NCBI GenBank assembly: GCA_947683425.1
Contig: CANTUQ010000043.1
Location: 8,441,501 to 8,505,500 of the forward strand
DNA: 64,000 nucleotides
From: Excoecaria cochinchinensis
Taxonomy: Eukaryota; Streptophyta; Magnoliopsida; Malpighiales; Euphorbiaceae
Direction: 5' to 3'
The notes under the pieces are model-generated. The model was not told where the DNA came from, did not search any database, and saw only the letters and a program-made list of their open reading frames with translations. Below are positions 32,998 through 43,974 of this stretch, piece by piece. Each line of letters begins with the position of its first letter. Positions within the stretch are counted from its first letter, which is position 1. The position numbers were made by a program, and so were the translations under genes.

Positions 32998-34840
32998 TCT
33001 CCCCGGATCCCCCCTTAACATGGTCTAAAAGCTCGGATGGAGAGATTGTAGTTGCTACGGTGGATACACTCAATGCTTCAACTAACTTCTGTCGGTGAGA
33101 GGGGGACTGTCTCAAGAGGTCCCAAATAGATATCTGAGCCGTGGTCTTTTTTAGTTGCTGCACTATTGAATTTTCTTCTGGCTCCTTCTCTACGATTGCT
33201 TGTGCTGGGTCTTGCTGTTTCTCAACTTCTGGAATGACCCTCCCACTTCTTGTTACTGCTTCTACTCTTTCTTCTTCCTCTGAATCCCACGGATCCATAA
33301 ACTCTCCATTTTTCTCATCTTCATCATCTCCACTCTCACTAGTGGACCAACAGTCTATTTTTGCCACGGAAACCACTTCTCCATCCACTGCAGGGTGAGT
33401 AATAGCGACATACTCATTTCCATATAGATCTTGCATCACGTACCACTCTGATAGGCTCGATCCAATCATAAAGACTGGAGGTGGCACTGTATTATAACCG
33501 AACTTCTTTTTGCTTTCTCTCTTCTCAGGATCAGTGATCTGCTTGTTGTCAATTAGATCTTGGACCCGATGCCTTAGCGTTGTACAATCATCCGTCAAAT
33601 GGCCGGTATGTTGGTCAAATGCGCAGTATTCATTTTCCTTGTGCCCTGGCTGTCCCTGGGTCTTGGCCGGCCTAGGTGATAGGGGTCGCAGTTTTCCTTC
33701 TTTTACTAGCCTCTTCAGCACCAAAGATAAAGGCCTACCCAAGTTCAAGAAATATCTCTGACTTATGCCTATTGCAGACACCTCAGTTGTCTTCCCACCT
33801 CTGTTACCGCTGCTTGAACTTGCTGGCTTGGCTGTCCCCTGATTGCTGTATCCCTTCCTGGCATAGGACTCATTGTTTACCCTCTTGGCTAAATATTCTC
33901 CTTCTGCTTCTATGGCAATGTCCTTCGAGGACTCCCAATCCTTGAGTCCCTTCATTTTTAGTCCATCTCTCAAGTAAGGGCTGGCATTTCGAATGAATAG
34001 CCGGATCTGATCAGAAGTGTCCGGTTTGTATTTTATCTCCATAACCCGGTTTCTTCACCGAGTAAGGTACTCGTGGAAGGACTCCCTAGTCTTCTGTTGT
34101 AGCAACTCGAGATCTTTCAAAGTTACCTCCATCCGGGTACTGCAATCATACTGCTTAAGGAACTCTTCGGTTAGCAAGTCCCAATCCTCCTTGGACCTCC
34201 TCTCAAGCCCATGGTACCAATCAATAACAGCTCCTGTGAGACTCAAGCAGAAATACTCTATCTTTTATTTTCTTATTAAGGTCATTCCCTTCATGACCAG
34301 TGAGTATTGCTTGATGTGTGCGGCAGGGTCAGAGGTGCCATCAAATTTGGGAATGTCCGGCATCTTAAAATTCTGGGGAATCAGGTTATCCCCATCCAAC
34401 TCTTGGTCTTCCGGGTTCATTCCTTTCCCCACGGTCATCATCCTTGCCATGGCCTCAAATCTCTCTTCCATTTTCCTCCACATTGCCTTATCCAGTTTCG
34501 GCGACTTCCCCTTAACTACTGTATGCTCTTCTTGCTCATTTTCCCCAAACTCGGCTTCGGACCTAGGGCCCTCTCTGCGCTCAATAGGTGCAGGTACTCT
34601 TTGCTCAATAATAGGTGGATCGACCACGGGTTGATTAACTACAGCAGGGAGCTCTTCTCTAACAACCTCTTGTTCAGCTGGTACTCGGATAGGGGCAATA
34701 GCAGCTTGTTGCCCAGCTATAGTGGTGGCAAGATTGCCCATCATTGCAATCATTCGGGCTTCAAACTCCTCCATTCTCTTTCCTACCTCTTCAGCAATTA
34801 TTGCCCGGGTTGCATCAGATTCATTTGACGGATTAGCCAT
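32998..34840 (-). pseudogene. gag: gag of the outer Tat element
   Basis: Read down from the ATG at 34840 (MANPSNESDATRA). The in-frame codon at 34876 is GTG, so I do not use it. Capsid-like part KFDGTSDPAAHIKQY, then RNASPYLRDGLKMKG, the zinc segment YCAFDQHTGHLTDDC, and the acidic tail with IWDLLRQSPSHRQK. A stop after TLIRK (near 34264) and TGA in place of Trp near 34054 (LTR-stop-RNR) break it; both lie in the same frame. The reading runs without a shift up to the CAACT duplication, and the protease continues in frame at 15400, so gag and pol were one long frame. Confidence 0.88.
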
Positions 34841-35693
34841 GCTTACTTCTGTTGATGATTCGGAAGAAAACCCCACACTATTAACCGTCCGTCGGGACCT
34901 CTAGACCACCCAGGAGAATCTATGATGGCTGAAATGCAAAAATTGTTAAGATGATGCATGATTAAAATGCAATGCATGCTCATGCTGGTGCAACATAGAC
35001 AAACACATGCAAGCAGATAGATCCTTCCAACCTTATTTCTCCCACACACGTGGTAGTGCGGTCTCTTTCCTAGGTGGGCTTCATCCATGGATTAACGTGG
35101 AACCCAATGGAAACGTATGGTGCACGGTGAAAAATCGGCAGCATAACAGCACCTATCTAACGTACATACGTATGGTTGTTTGGCCTTTATGTATTTGAAC
35201 AATTCAATTTAACTAGGATGGGCCCACCGGGGCATGAAAGCCTTTGATGAAGACCATTTAATTAAATTGATTTCGTCCAATATATGATGGCCCATATAGC
35301 AAGCATAGTATTACGGTACATTTCACCTAGTGAAAGTATCTATTGCCATTACATGAGCTTTAGTCATGGGGTGCTGATATTTTTGGGTTATCCAAGCATG
35401 ATCCCTGCCGACGGATCTAGCTCATCACGAGCATAACGACCGATCGGGTCACCATTTGATATACCATAATGCTACGAGACTTGGGTTGGTGATTATCCTT
35501 AATACTTCCCTAAATTGAATGAAAATAGGGTCGTGCTTTAGGAACGCACCGGGGTTTGAAAAGGGACCAAACTAACTTAATCTAAGGCTCTAATGAGATG
35601 ATATGAAATTTTGAGATAAAGCGAATTTCATAAATTAAAACTTAATTGTAAAAGTTAATCAAGGTATTTTCAAAATGAAGTCTCGAACCAGTT
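34841..35693 (-). other. Leader of the outer Tat element
   Basis: Homologous to 17491-18374 and 55976-56752. An acceptor-like TGCATTTCAG precedes CCATCATAG near 34930, and a donor-like AGGTGAAATG lies near 35330. No gene seen. Confidence 0.5.
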
Positions 35694-35712
35694 GTCCCCA
35701 GTGGAGTCGCCA
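35694..35712 (-). promoter_or_regulatory. Primer binding site of the outer Tat element
   Basis: Minus-strand TGGCGACTCCACTGGGGAC, one base from the LTR end at 35714. Identical to the inner element's site. Confidence 0.88.
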
Positions 35713-35713
35713 C

Positions 35714-38113
35714 TGTGACGTGCGCCGGACCCGCGTGGGAGCCCCTTAACCGCCCGCTTGAGGGCGATCGGGCATTTGAGGTCCGTTGACAACTTGTAAC
35801 GAATTACAAGTGCGTCTATTTTGGACAACAAGGAGGTTTCATGGAGTCGCCACCCAATAAAACATTGGGAAAGTTTCTCTCGCCTCGTAGAGCCTAAGAC
35901 AGCGCTTTTATCCATTTTGGGCAAGCCGAAGGGGTCTTGGAGGTTAAACCTCTCGCCCAAAGGAGCCTAGGATTTATTAGGTCATAGAGCATAAGAAGGG
36001 TCTTAGAGGGTAAACCTCTCGCCTCCTTAAGTCCAAAGACAAAGCTTTTATCCATTTTGGGCAAGCCAAAGGGGTCTTGGAAGTTAAACCTCTCGCCCAA
36101 AGGAGCCTAGGATTAATGTCTAAGTCTCGTGACACAAGAGGTGTCTTGGAGGGTAAACCTCTAGCCTCTTTGAGCCCAAAGACCAGAGAATGGGTTCGGG
36201 ACTTCGCATCTATTTCTACCTTGATTAATTTTATAATTTGGTTTTGAGTTTATTAACTCGCTCTCTCTCAACACGATGCAATTTAAATTAAAGGCGCAAT
36301 CATCCATTTAAGAGCATAAAATAAAATAGCATTAAAGTATAAAATAAATTTACAATAATACTAAGGGCAGAATACAACCCTCGCTTGTAAATGTGCGATA
36401 CATGCATAAAACGGGTTATTCATTAACAATGAGGACATTGGTCCTCGCATGCAATCATTATGGAAAACGATTTTTATGTGATGGTTTATTTGGGATGAAA
36501 ATTAGGTCATTGGTCCCATTTATTATGAAGAATCAAAATTAATTTATTAGAAATATTTGTGTGGTTTTTATTCATGCGTGCATAAAAAAAAACATTTTAT
36601 TCAACGAATATATACAAGGAAATATAAATAAAATGAGAATTGAAAATGTGCAATGGAAATACCAAAGTCCGCATATCCTCCTTCTCGTGCATTGGTGCTC
36701 AAATGAGAATAAAACAATGATTTGCAACCAAAAATAAAATAGAAGAGATTCATGTTAGAAATTAACCCAAAGAGATGAGATGACATAAAAGAAAATATGA
36801 ATAATGACCATATAACATGCATAAGATACTATAACATGGATAGAAATAATTATGATACAATTTAACAAGCATAAAGTGAGATAACATCATGGCAAATGCA
36901 ATTTATTAATAATGGTGATTAACATGCATGAAAGATTAGTGACAATCAATTTTAATACTCCTAGGATGTGCGTGAAAACATAACATAAGAATAATAAAAC
37001 TTAAAATGCATAATAAAGCCTAAAGTAATATCTAACATAAAAGGCATAAGAAAATAAATTTGAAATTTAACATACATGCAAAATATGAACAATGACATTA
37101 ATGGTAATAATGATACTAATACCTAATGACATCAATAAATGAGTGTAATATAAATTATTATAATAAAACTAGCATTTATAACAATAATAGCCATAATAAA
37201 CATCAATGGATGTAAAGAAAATTAACAACCTAAGTTGAACATGCATAATGACATAAAAAATAAACACCTTGACATGAAAATGATATGATAAATTTGAAAG
37301 AATTAACTTGTTAAATAAATAATTGAAGATAAAAGAAGAAGAAAAATACGGAGACTAAAAGAATTTACATGTTTAATATGTTAATTGGAAGCAAAAATAA
37401 ATGAAATTAACAAGATAATTAATGAGTAAAACCAAGAATAATTACCCTCAAATTCAGTTTTGAAGAATTGAAGGTAGAAGTGTTGAATTCCTTATCTTCT
37501 CTTGTGAAAATCCTTAGAAAATAGCTTGAAAACCTGAAGAAAAACTCTTGGAAACAAGTGTGTAAGATGGATTTTTCTCTCTCAACTCACAAGCTCTAAA
37601 ATTCAGTTCTTTTCCTCTCCAAATGTTCTTAGTTCGTCCTCCCTTGTTTTTGAATTTTTTCTAGTGTTTTAACCCTCAAAAACTACACAAAAACCACCCA
37701 AAACCGTCCAAAAATCGTTAAAAAACAAGTGGGGGTCAAAAATGGGCGAAAATGGGGCCACTGCACGCGAGAAACGCGCGCAGTGCGCGCTGCACGCAAA
37801 GCACAGCCGTGCTTTCAAAGAAGCACAGCTGTGCTTTCACGCACGCACTGCGCGCAAAGCACAGCCGTGCTTTTCGGGCATTTTTTTTTTAAATTTTAAA
37901 TTTTTATATAAAATACCATCAACCTAAAACACACTTTTTCTTCTCCAAAATAATTTTAAAAATATTTTTAAAATATTTAAAATACATTTTTTACTCATCA
38001 AAAAGACAAGGAAAATCACTTCCGAGCTCCAATCTTTTTGCATATAAGCCGGCGTAGCTAAATTTCATCATCGGGTAATCTTGATCAAGGCTACTCGGGA
38101 CCCGGTGTCTACA
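35714..38113 (-). repeat. 5' LTR of the outer Tat element
   Basis: 2.40 kb on the minus strand from TGTAGACACCGGGTCCC (38113) to GCGCACGTCACA (35714). The palindrome AAGCACAGCTGTGCTT is at 37821-37836 inside a GC-rich cassette at 37755-37880, slightly longer than in the 3' LTR. The frame 35670-35960 reads through U5 into the primer site; similar frames occur in every Tat LTR here and reflect shared LTR text. Confidence 0.9.
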
Positions 38114-38118
38114 GTGGG

Positions 38119-38397
38119 CATGTTTCGTTTTGAAAACAGACCAGAAGAAGAGCGTTTCTGGGGAAAATATGACTCTGTCACGAGAGCGACTCTTGTTTCG
38201 ATCGCGACAGAAACAAATTTCTTCAGCGTCTCTCTGTCGCTTCATGTGAGTCATGAAGGGATTGCATGCTCCGAGTCATGAAAGCTAGCACGACTCGGAG
38301 AGGTGAGTGTTGCTGTGCACGAGTCATGCACAGGTGCACGAGGGCACGAATTGTGCACAGGTGCACAAGATGCGCACGAGTGCACGATTCATGCACG
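38119..38397 (+). mobile_element. Remainder of the mini-element's 3' LTR
   Basis: It continues the LTR broken at 7768, after the second GTGGG copy. It contains a CpG-rich stretch with TCGATCGCGACAG (38198-38210) and several GTGCACGA/TGCACAGG repeats (38310-38395). It then joins an inverted LTR fragment. Confidence 0.6.
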
Positions 38398-39850
38398 CAA
38401 AGCAATAATAATAAATAATTAGAATATCTTTAGGGCCAAACATACTGCTCTCTTATATATATATATAAACTATACATATTACAAAAGCTTATACTTAATA
38501 CATATTCATCTACGGTACATGTACAATACAGTTAACATTTACATATCGATACTATACTTCTCTATATACATAATTATGTTACTCGAAACATTAGAAACTC
38601 TATCTAGTACAAAAAGATCTTTATCAAGCTCCTAGTGGCCATGACCTGCAGATGCAAACTCTTTAATCGCATCCTAAAAACCTACACGGGAAAAACGCCC
38701 GTGCTAAGTGATAACGCTTAGTGGGGATAAACCGAAACAAAAGACTTCGAACTAAGTCATAAATATATCACATGAATATCACTAGTCATTTCATTCACAA
38801 ATAACCATATACCCAACCTTGCAACAGATAACGTTCACTCTAATCAGTTCCACATGCAAATATCCAGCCAATATGGCAAAATAATATCGATATCATGTCA
38901 TCCTATACTGATGTATATCTATATGAATCTCTATACATATGCAAGTCTCTACTACACTTTTTATACACTACAAACCATACAGAAGCCTGAGAAACACGAT
39001 AAAACATAAAGTAGCCTGAATTCTCATTAATTGTGGATACGGGTACTATATCTGAAATACTGATAAACAGTATTAATGGTAGAGACATAACTCAAAATTG
39101 AATACACTAGGTATTCGCTGGTGGACACAATTAAGATCAACGGAGCAGCCGCACTCTGTCCCTTTATAAGGATTCTTATCTATCCACTACTATGATTGTT
39201 CAGGCTCGCACAAGAACTTTACAAACTGAATCATAAACATTGCATGTACTATAATGTTCATTCAAAACACTATACACTATTTACGTATTAATTGAGCAAA
39301 CCATGTGCATGCATATACCCTATGCATATACTCATATGTAGCAATAGAATATCAACGAATCTATGCACTACACACTACTAATTAATCAAATGCACACCCC
39401 ATTATACATGTTCATAGACTTCATACATTATGTTTCAATATACTATATCATATGCACTACAATCAATCAAGCATTATATCATGATTCAATATTAGATGGC
39501 AAGTCATGTTCAACAATTAAAAAGCATGAATACGTTTAATTCCATTATTAAACTCTTATGCCATAGCATTAACTACCTATAATTTCAATTGACAACCACT
39601 CATAAACTCATTTTATAGGGCTAAATGTGAGTTGGACAAGCTATAGGAACTTGCAATGAAGTTCGGGTGCATTTCGGGAAGAAAAACACTCAAAATATGC
39701 AAAGCAGGGGATGTTCATGGTGGCGACAACTTGGTTGTATCCATGAGGTCCAAAAATATTCAATTCTGCCTTTTCTTGGCATTGTTCATGGTGGCAACCA
39801 CTTGGATGTGACCGTGACATACCAAAAATAGCAAAATAGAAGTGAAAACT
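38398..39850 (-). mobile_element. Inverted Tekay-like LTR fragment
   Basis: The reverse complement aligns with 1900-5145 (solo insertion excluded), including the double hairpin at 38685-38721 and the TTATAAAGGG-type box near 39165. Both LTR ends are missing. At its upper end (39720-39830) lies a repeated hairpin-forming phrase CATGGTGGC...CATG, where related LTRs have CpG palindromes. Confidence 0.62.
38685..38721 (-). other. Conserved LTR double hairpin, copy 3
   Basis: On the minus strand CTAAGCG / CACTTAG (one mismatch) and then CACGGG / CCCGTG. Confidence 0.65.
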
Positions 39851-40225
39851 GAGGACTACTTCACTACTTTTGATAAAACTCAGTGAAGTGTGGGATTGAG
39901 GCTCCGGTCTCTCACTTTTGATACTATTCGTAGTATCCCCTATCGCGAAGCGTTCCCGTATCCACAGCGAATGAAATTCAGGCTATTTTCGAGGTGTTGA
40001 GTTTTTCCTTGTAAAGTATTGTGTCTCTTTGAGTGACTTCAGTTGGTATAGGGGATTGTGTATCTTGATGTTTGATGATTGCTTAGTTTTGCTATTTATG
40101 TGTTGTGTATCCTTGTCTTCTGTTATATATTTTTAATTGAGATACCAGTCAGTGGATGCTTATTTAAATATATGTATTTACATGACTTTTCTGTATAGTG
40201 CTCTTTGTCTTTTTGTTCCTCCCCA

Positions 40226-40262
40226 CTAAGCGTTATCGCTTAGCATGGGTTCTTGTCCCGTG
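40226..40262 (+). other. Conserved LTR double hairpin, copy 4
   Basis: CTAAGCG / CGCTTAG, then CATGGG / CCCGTG, where the C-to-T change is kept as a T-G wobble pair. Confidence 0.72.
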
Positions 40263-40443
40263 TAGGTGACAGGATTTTTGAAGCTTGTTCGTGTCGCGCA
40301 TCTGCAAGCCAGCCACATAGTAGTAGAGTTATTTATTTTTGTCTCCTCCTGTAATTCTTTTTGTATATGTATTATGTATTATGTTTGTAAAGGATTTAAG
40401 ATGTAATCTTTTGGATTTTTGTATGTAAAGATGTTTTACTATG

Positions 40444-40444
<1 letters not shown>

Positions 40445-40480
<36 letters not shown>
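40445..40480. repeat. TA microsatellite in the LTR
   Basis: 36 bp of uninterrupted TA. The partner LTR has 26 bp at the same place (43821-43846). Confidence 0.95.
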
Positions 40481-40483
<3 letters not shown>

Positions 40484-40609
40484 TTTGTTATTATTGTTAG
40501 TGAATGCTTCCGCTCAGTGTATGTATGTATGTATGTTGTGAGTGAGTGTCGGGCAGCGCCCCCGCCGGTGTCCTTCCAAAGGGGGCGGCGGTGGGGGTGT
40601 TACAGTTTG

Positions 40610-40621
40610 TGGTATCAGAGC
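40610..40621 (+). promoter_or_regulatory. Primer binding site, initiator-Met tRNA type
   Basis: TGGTATCAGAGC, 5 bp after the LTR end, as at 6097. Confidence 0.87.
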
Positions 40622-40732
40622 GTAGGTTTGGCGGTTCTGGTTGTCTTGTTTGTTAAATGTCAAGTCTTTGTATGAGAGTCAGTTTTGTGTCGTGGCATAA
40701 TGCAGATGTGTCTTGTCTTGTGTAGTGTCTAG

Positions 40733-41320
40733 ATGGAGTCTGATCCAAATGAGAATGTAGGTGAGACAACAAAAAGTGTAAACCCGAATAGAGTTGGTCA
40801 GAATGTTTCCGAGTGTTCCCCAGTTGAAGATTCTGGTCCCACTCTTGATGATGAGACATTAGTGCGAGGGTTGCTACAATTAGTGGATAGATTAACTGCT
40901 TCTCGGGCTTCTCAAGGTCATGATCAGAAACTGCCTCGGAAGAGAAAATTATTGGGTAAACGCCTATCAATGATAAAGAAAGGTCGAAGTATACCGATAT
41001 GTCAGTACTGTCAGAAGCAGCATTGGGGTGAGTGTCGAAAGCTCACAGGTGCTTGTTTTAAGTGTGGTAGCAAGGAACATTTGCTCGATGATTGCCCTAA
41101 GAAGAGAGAGAACCTAGCTCTGCAAGCAAGAAGAGAGGAAAGTGAAGCCGACCGAAGGATAGCAGTGGATCTTGAGGATCGAGGAACTCCGGGTGGCTTA
41201 GCAAGAGATTTTGCGATATTTGAGAAGGAGGTGAAGGAGTCTACAGGTCTTTCCGGTAAGTTTATTTTGTTGAACTATCATTTCTATTCATTTTTGGGTT
41301 CTTTGGATACAAGTCATTAG
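40733..41320 (+). CDS. gag: Shortened Gag with two zinc knuckles, Tekay-like
   Basis: 195 residues from ATG 40733 (MESDPNENVG). The C-terminal half has a basic stretch (RKRKLLGKR), then C-x2-C followed by C (CQYCQKQHWGEC) and a classical CCHC knuckle CFKCGSKEHLLDDC (about residues 119-132). The usual capsid-type domain of a full Tekay Gag (commonly well over 300 residues) is missing between residues of about 65 and 75, and protease, RT and integrase are absent. The end (GKFILLNYHFY) reads into normally non-coding sequence. The frame is open, so a small RNA-binding protein is possible. Expression is unproven. Confidence 0.65.
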   Translation: MESDPNENVGETTKSVNPNRVGQNVSECSPVEDSGPTLDDETLVRGLLQLVDRLTASRASQGHDQKLPRKRKLLGKRLSMIKKGRSIPICQYCQKQHWGECRKLTGACFKCGSKEHLLDDCPKKRENLALQARREESEADRRIAVDLEDRGTPGGLARDFAIFEKEVKESTGLSGKFILLNYHFYSFLGSLDTSH

Positions 41321-41361
41321 CGGGGAAATTTCAAGGACGAAATTTCTTAAGGGGGAGTGAT
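41321..41361 (+). promoter_or_regulatory. Polypurine tract of the gag-only element
   Basis: The phrase GGACGAAATTTCTTAAGGGG followed by GAG lies just before the LTR start. GACGAAATTT...AAGGGGGAG is the typical pre-LTR sequence of Tekay/Del elements. Confidence 0.82.
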
Positions 41362-43601
41362 TGTAACAACCCAAAAAGGGCCTAGTCGGAGCCTGCATGG
41401 TAAGTAAGAAAAGTAAGGGTATTTCAGTAATTTTAACAAGGGAAAATTTGGATAATAAGGACTTTGTTGCAAATAATTTAATTAAGTATGTTAAGAGGGG
41501 AAATTATTAAGTGTGCTTGTGTGTATGGAGCCTTGGTTGTAAGTGGTTTATAAGGAATAATTATGGTGTGCATGTGGTGTATGGATGTAGGGTGTTTTGG
41601 TTGTGATAATCTAGTGGATGGTGAGTATGGTACCATGGAGATATTTATGTAAGAAATGATTGGGTGTGTGTGTGGGTTTGGTGCCTTGATGAAGGGTTAG
41701 CTAAGATTTGGACATTTGGTGGTCTTGGAGAGTGACACATGGCTTGTAGTAGGTGAGCATTAATGGGGAAAAGAAAGGGAAGTGAAAGAAAGAGAGAGGG
41801 AGTGCAGATTTTGTTGGCTTCCCGTGGAAGCTGCCTCTCTCCCTCTTTCCTCATGCTCGTCGTTCTCTCTTCTCCAATTCCTTCTCCCAACTCTTTCCTT
41901 GCGTGATTTCTTCAAGACTTGGGGTTGGATTCTGAGTTTTGAGCTGGGAATATGAGGTAAGTGCTTGGGTTTGTCTTGGGCTTCTTCATCTTCTCTTTTT
42001 CTTTGTATTTGTGTTCTGTTTTGGAAGAATTTATGGGTTTGACTTAGTGTGTTTTTGGTTGGATTTGAGCATGAATCGAGTGGCAAGAAGAAGAGCAAAG
42101 GCAAGGAGAAGGTTCAAGAGTGAAGATTAGCGGGGTTTTGGTCTACAAGAGGTTTGGGAGCTCTGTTTACCTACTTTCTCTTTCGAATCATGTATTCGTG
42201 TTGTGTTGAGTTCATAAAATCTTATGTGTTTTGTTTGAATTTATGTATGAGTTAGTATGGATGTTTTTCTCTTTGCTAGTAATGCATGCTAGCGATTGGG
42301 CTGCATGTATGTGATTTATTAGAGTGCTAGTTTAGCATATTTTAATTGTAGTGATTGGTATGTTAATTTTTGACTGAAATAGTTACGCTAGGGTATAGTG
42401 TGCTTTGTATGTTCTTGATGATTATTGTGATTTCTTGCTTAAATTTAAGTGTTTATGAATTATGAACATGTTTTGTGTGCTTGGGAATGCCAAGGTAAGT
42501 GTTTGTGCATGATTGAATAAGTGGTTTTGGAGGTTGAGTTGTGAAGAGTGCGGGAAAGTGCAGATTTTTGGCAATTCTGGGTTCTGTCTCGATCGCGACA
42601 CTGTTGCAAGCGCGACAGAATATGGAATGATCCCTTGTTGCTAAGGAGCCCTCTATCGCAAGCGCGACACTGTCGCGAGCGCGACAGAGAGCTCGGTGGC
42701 CGTATCCTCCGTGCGAGCATGCCTCCCAGTGTGTGCACAAGGAGGAAGTAGCCGGTCTCTATCACCACCACGATGCTATCGCGAGCGCGATAGAGCCCGA
42801 TTTTGCGTGAGTCTGCCATGTGTGCATCGTCGTGAGCGCGACTCCTAGAGCGAGCCCGCGACGAGGTACCCTGCGTTTGTTCCACTTTGCACGGTTTCTC
42901 ACTCTTGCTTGGGTTATATTTTTGTGTCTTGTATAAGTGTATGTTGATCGTTCTGATTCTGTATAATGATTGTGACATATAAGAGTTTTGATTTCTGGCT
43001 CTAATGCTTTGGGTAGTATTATTGCTATGATTAGTGTTTTGACTTGTGGGTTGGTCTTATCAAGTGTCGTGTTCAGAGTCAGTGAGTTGAGCCTAAAGTG
43101 TCATTATAGTGGATAGATAGGCATGCTTATAAAGGGTTTGAGTACAGCTGTTCTGTCCGCCCCGTTTGGGCGAAGCGGTCGACCTCCGAGATGGTCATCT
43201 TCCGTGTAGTGATAAAATGTTTTGAGACTTCGGTCTCCTCTACTTTTGATAAAACTCAGTGAAGTGTGTGATTGAAGCTCCGGTCTCTCACTTTTGATAC
43301 TGTTCGTAGTATCCCCTATCGCGAAGCGTTCCCGTATCCACAATGAATGAAATTTAGGCTATTTCCGAGGTGTTGAGTTTTGCCTTGTATAGTATTGTGT
43401 CTCTTTGAGTGACTTCAGTTGGTATAGTGGATTGTGTATCTTGATGTTTGATGATTGCTTAGCTTTGCTATTAATGTGTTGTGTATCCTTGTCTTCCGTT
43501 ATATATTTTTAATTGAGGTACCAGTCAGTGGATGCTTATTTAAGTATATGTATTTACATGACTTTTCTATATAGTGCTCTTTGTCTCTTTGTTCCTCCCC
43601 A

Positions 43602-43638
43602 CTAAGCGTTATCGCTTAGCACGGGTTCTTGTCCCGTG
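43602..43638 (+). other. Conserved LTR double hairpin, copy 5
   Basis: CTAAGCG / CGCTTAG with a TTAT loop, then CACGGG / CCCGTG. Same as copy 2. Confidence 0.75.
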
Positions 43639-43820
43639 TAGGTGACATGATTTTTGGAGCTTTTCCGTGTCGGGCATCTGCAAGTCGGCCACATAGGAGT
43701 AGAGTTATTTATTTTTGTCTCCTCCTGTAATTCTTTTTGTATATGTATTATGTATTATGTTTGTAAAGGATTTAAGATGTAATCTTTTGGATTTTTGTAT
43801 GTAAAGAATTTTTACTATGT

Positions 43821-43846
43821 TATATATATATATATATATATATATA
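43821..43846. repeat. TA microsatellite in the LTR
   Basis: 26 bp of TA at the position matching 40445-40480. Confidence 0.95.
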
Positions 43847-43974
43847 GTTTATGTTATTATTGTTAGTGAATGCTTCCGCTCAGTGTATGTATGTATGTAT
43901 GTATGTTGTGAGTGAGCGTCGGGTAGCGCGCCCGCCGGCGCCCTTCCAACGGTGGCGGCAGTGGGGGCATTACA

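Larger units (their letters stand above)
7769..38113 (-). mobile_element. Outer complete Tat-lineage Ty3/gypsy element
   Basis: It has two LTRs (35714-38113 as the 5' LTR, 7769-10158 as the 3' LTR), a Tat-type primer site at 35694-35712, a polypurine tract near 10160-10177, and a 5-bp target duplication GTGGG (7764-7768 and 38114-38118). Minus the 17.6-kb inner insertion it is about 12.75 kb. Gag and pol lie in one continuous frame that carries only nonsense codons and in-frame deletions. Compared with the inner element, its 3' region is short (10159-11866) and lacks both accessory genes, keeping only a scrap of the antisense gene. Confidence 0.93.
39851..40604 (+). mobile_element. 5'-truncated LTR of a gag-only Tekay-like element
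   Basis: Near-identical to 43237-43974, ending GGGGGTGTTACA at 40604 before a primer site. It contains the double hairpin (40226-40262) and a TA microsatellite. The 5' half of the LTR is missing at the junction with the inverted fragment. Confidence 0.75.
41362..43974 (+). repeat. 3' LTR of the gag-only element
   Basis: It runs TGTAACAACCC...GGGGGCATTACA, 2613 bp, the only complete Tekay-like LTR in the window. Donor-like AGGTAAGT sites at 41956 and 42494, CpG-rich palindromes at 42578-42800 (for example GTCGCGAGCGCGAC), the TTATAAAGGGTT box near 43129, the double hairpin at 43602-43638, a TA repeat and a GTAT repeat near the end. The Arg-rich small frames at 42453-42978 are read out of the CpG palindromes. 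Confidence 0.85.

Noticed and set aside
35670..35960. Small frames through U5 into the primer site, similar in every Tat LTR (also 7722-8015, 32707-32928, 56730-57155)
   Set aside because: The shared text is LTR sequence conserved at the DNA level. The frames differ in length and are broken in the inner 5' LTR, and they run into the primer site. I do not call a gene.
42453..42978. Arg/Ser/Ala-rich frames on both strands (also 1869-2099 and 63223-63558)
   Set aside because: They are read out of the CpG palindromes and are open on both strands for that reason.
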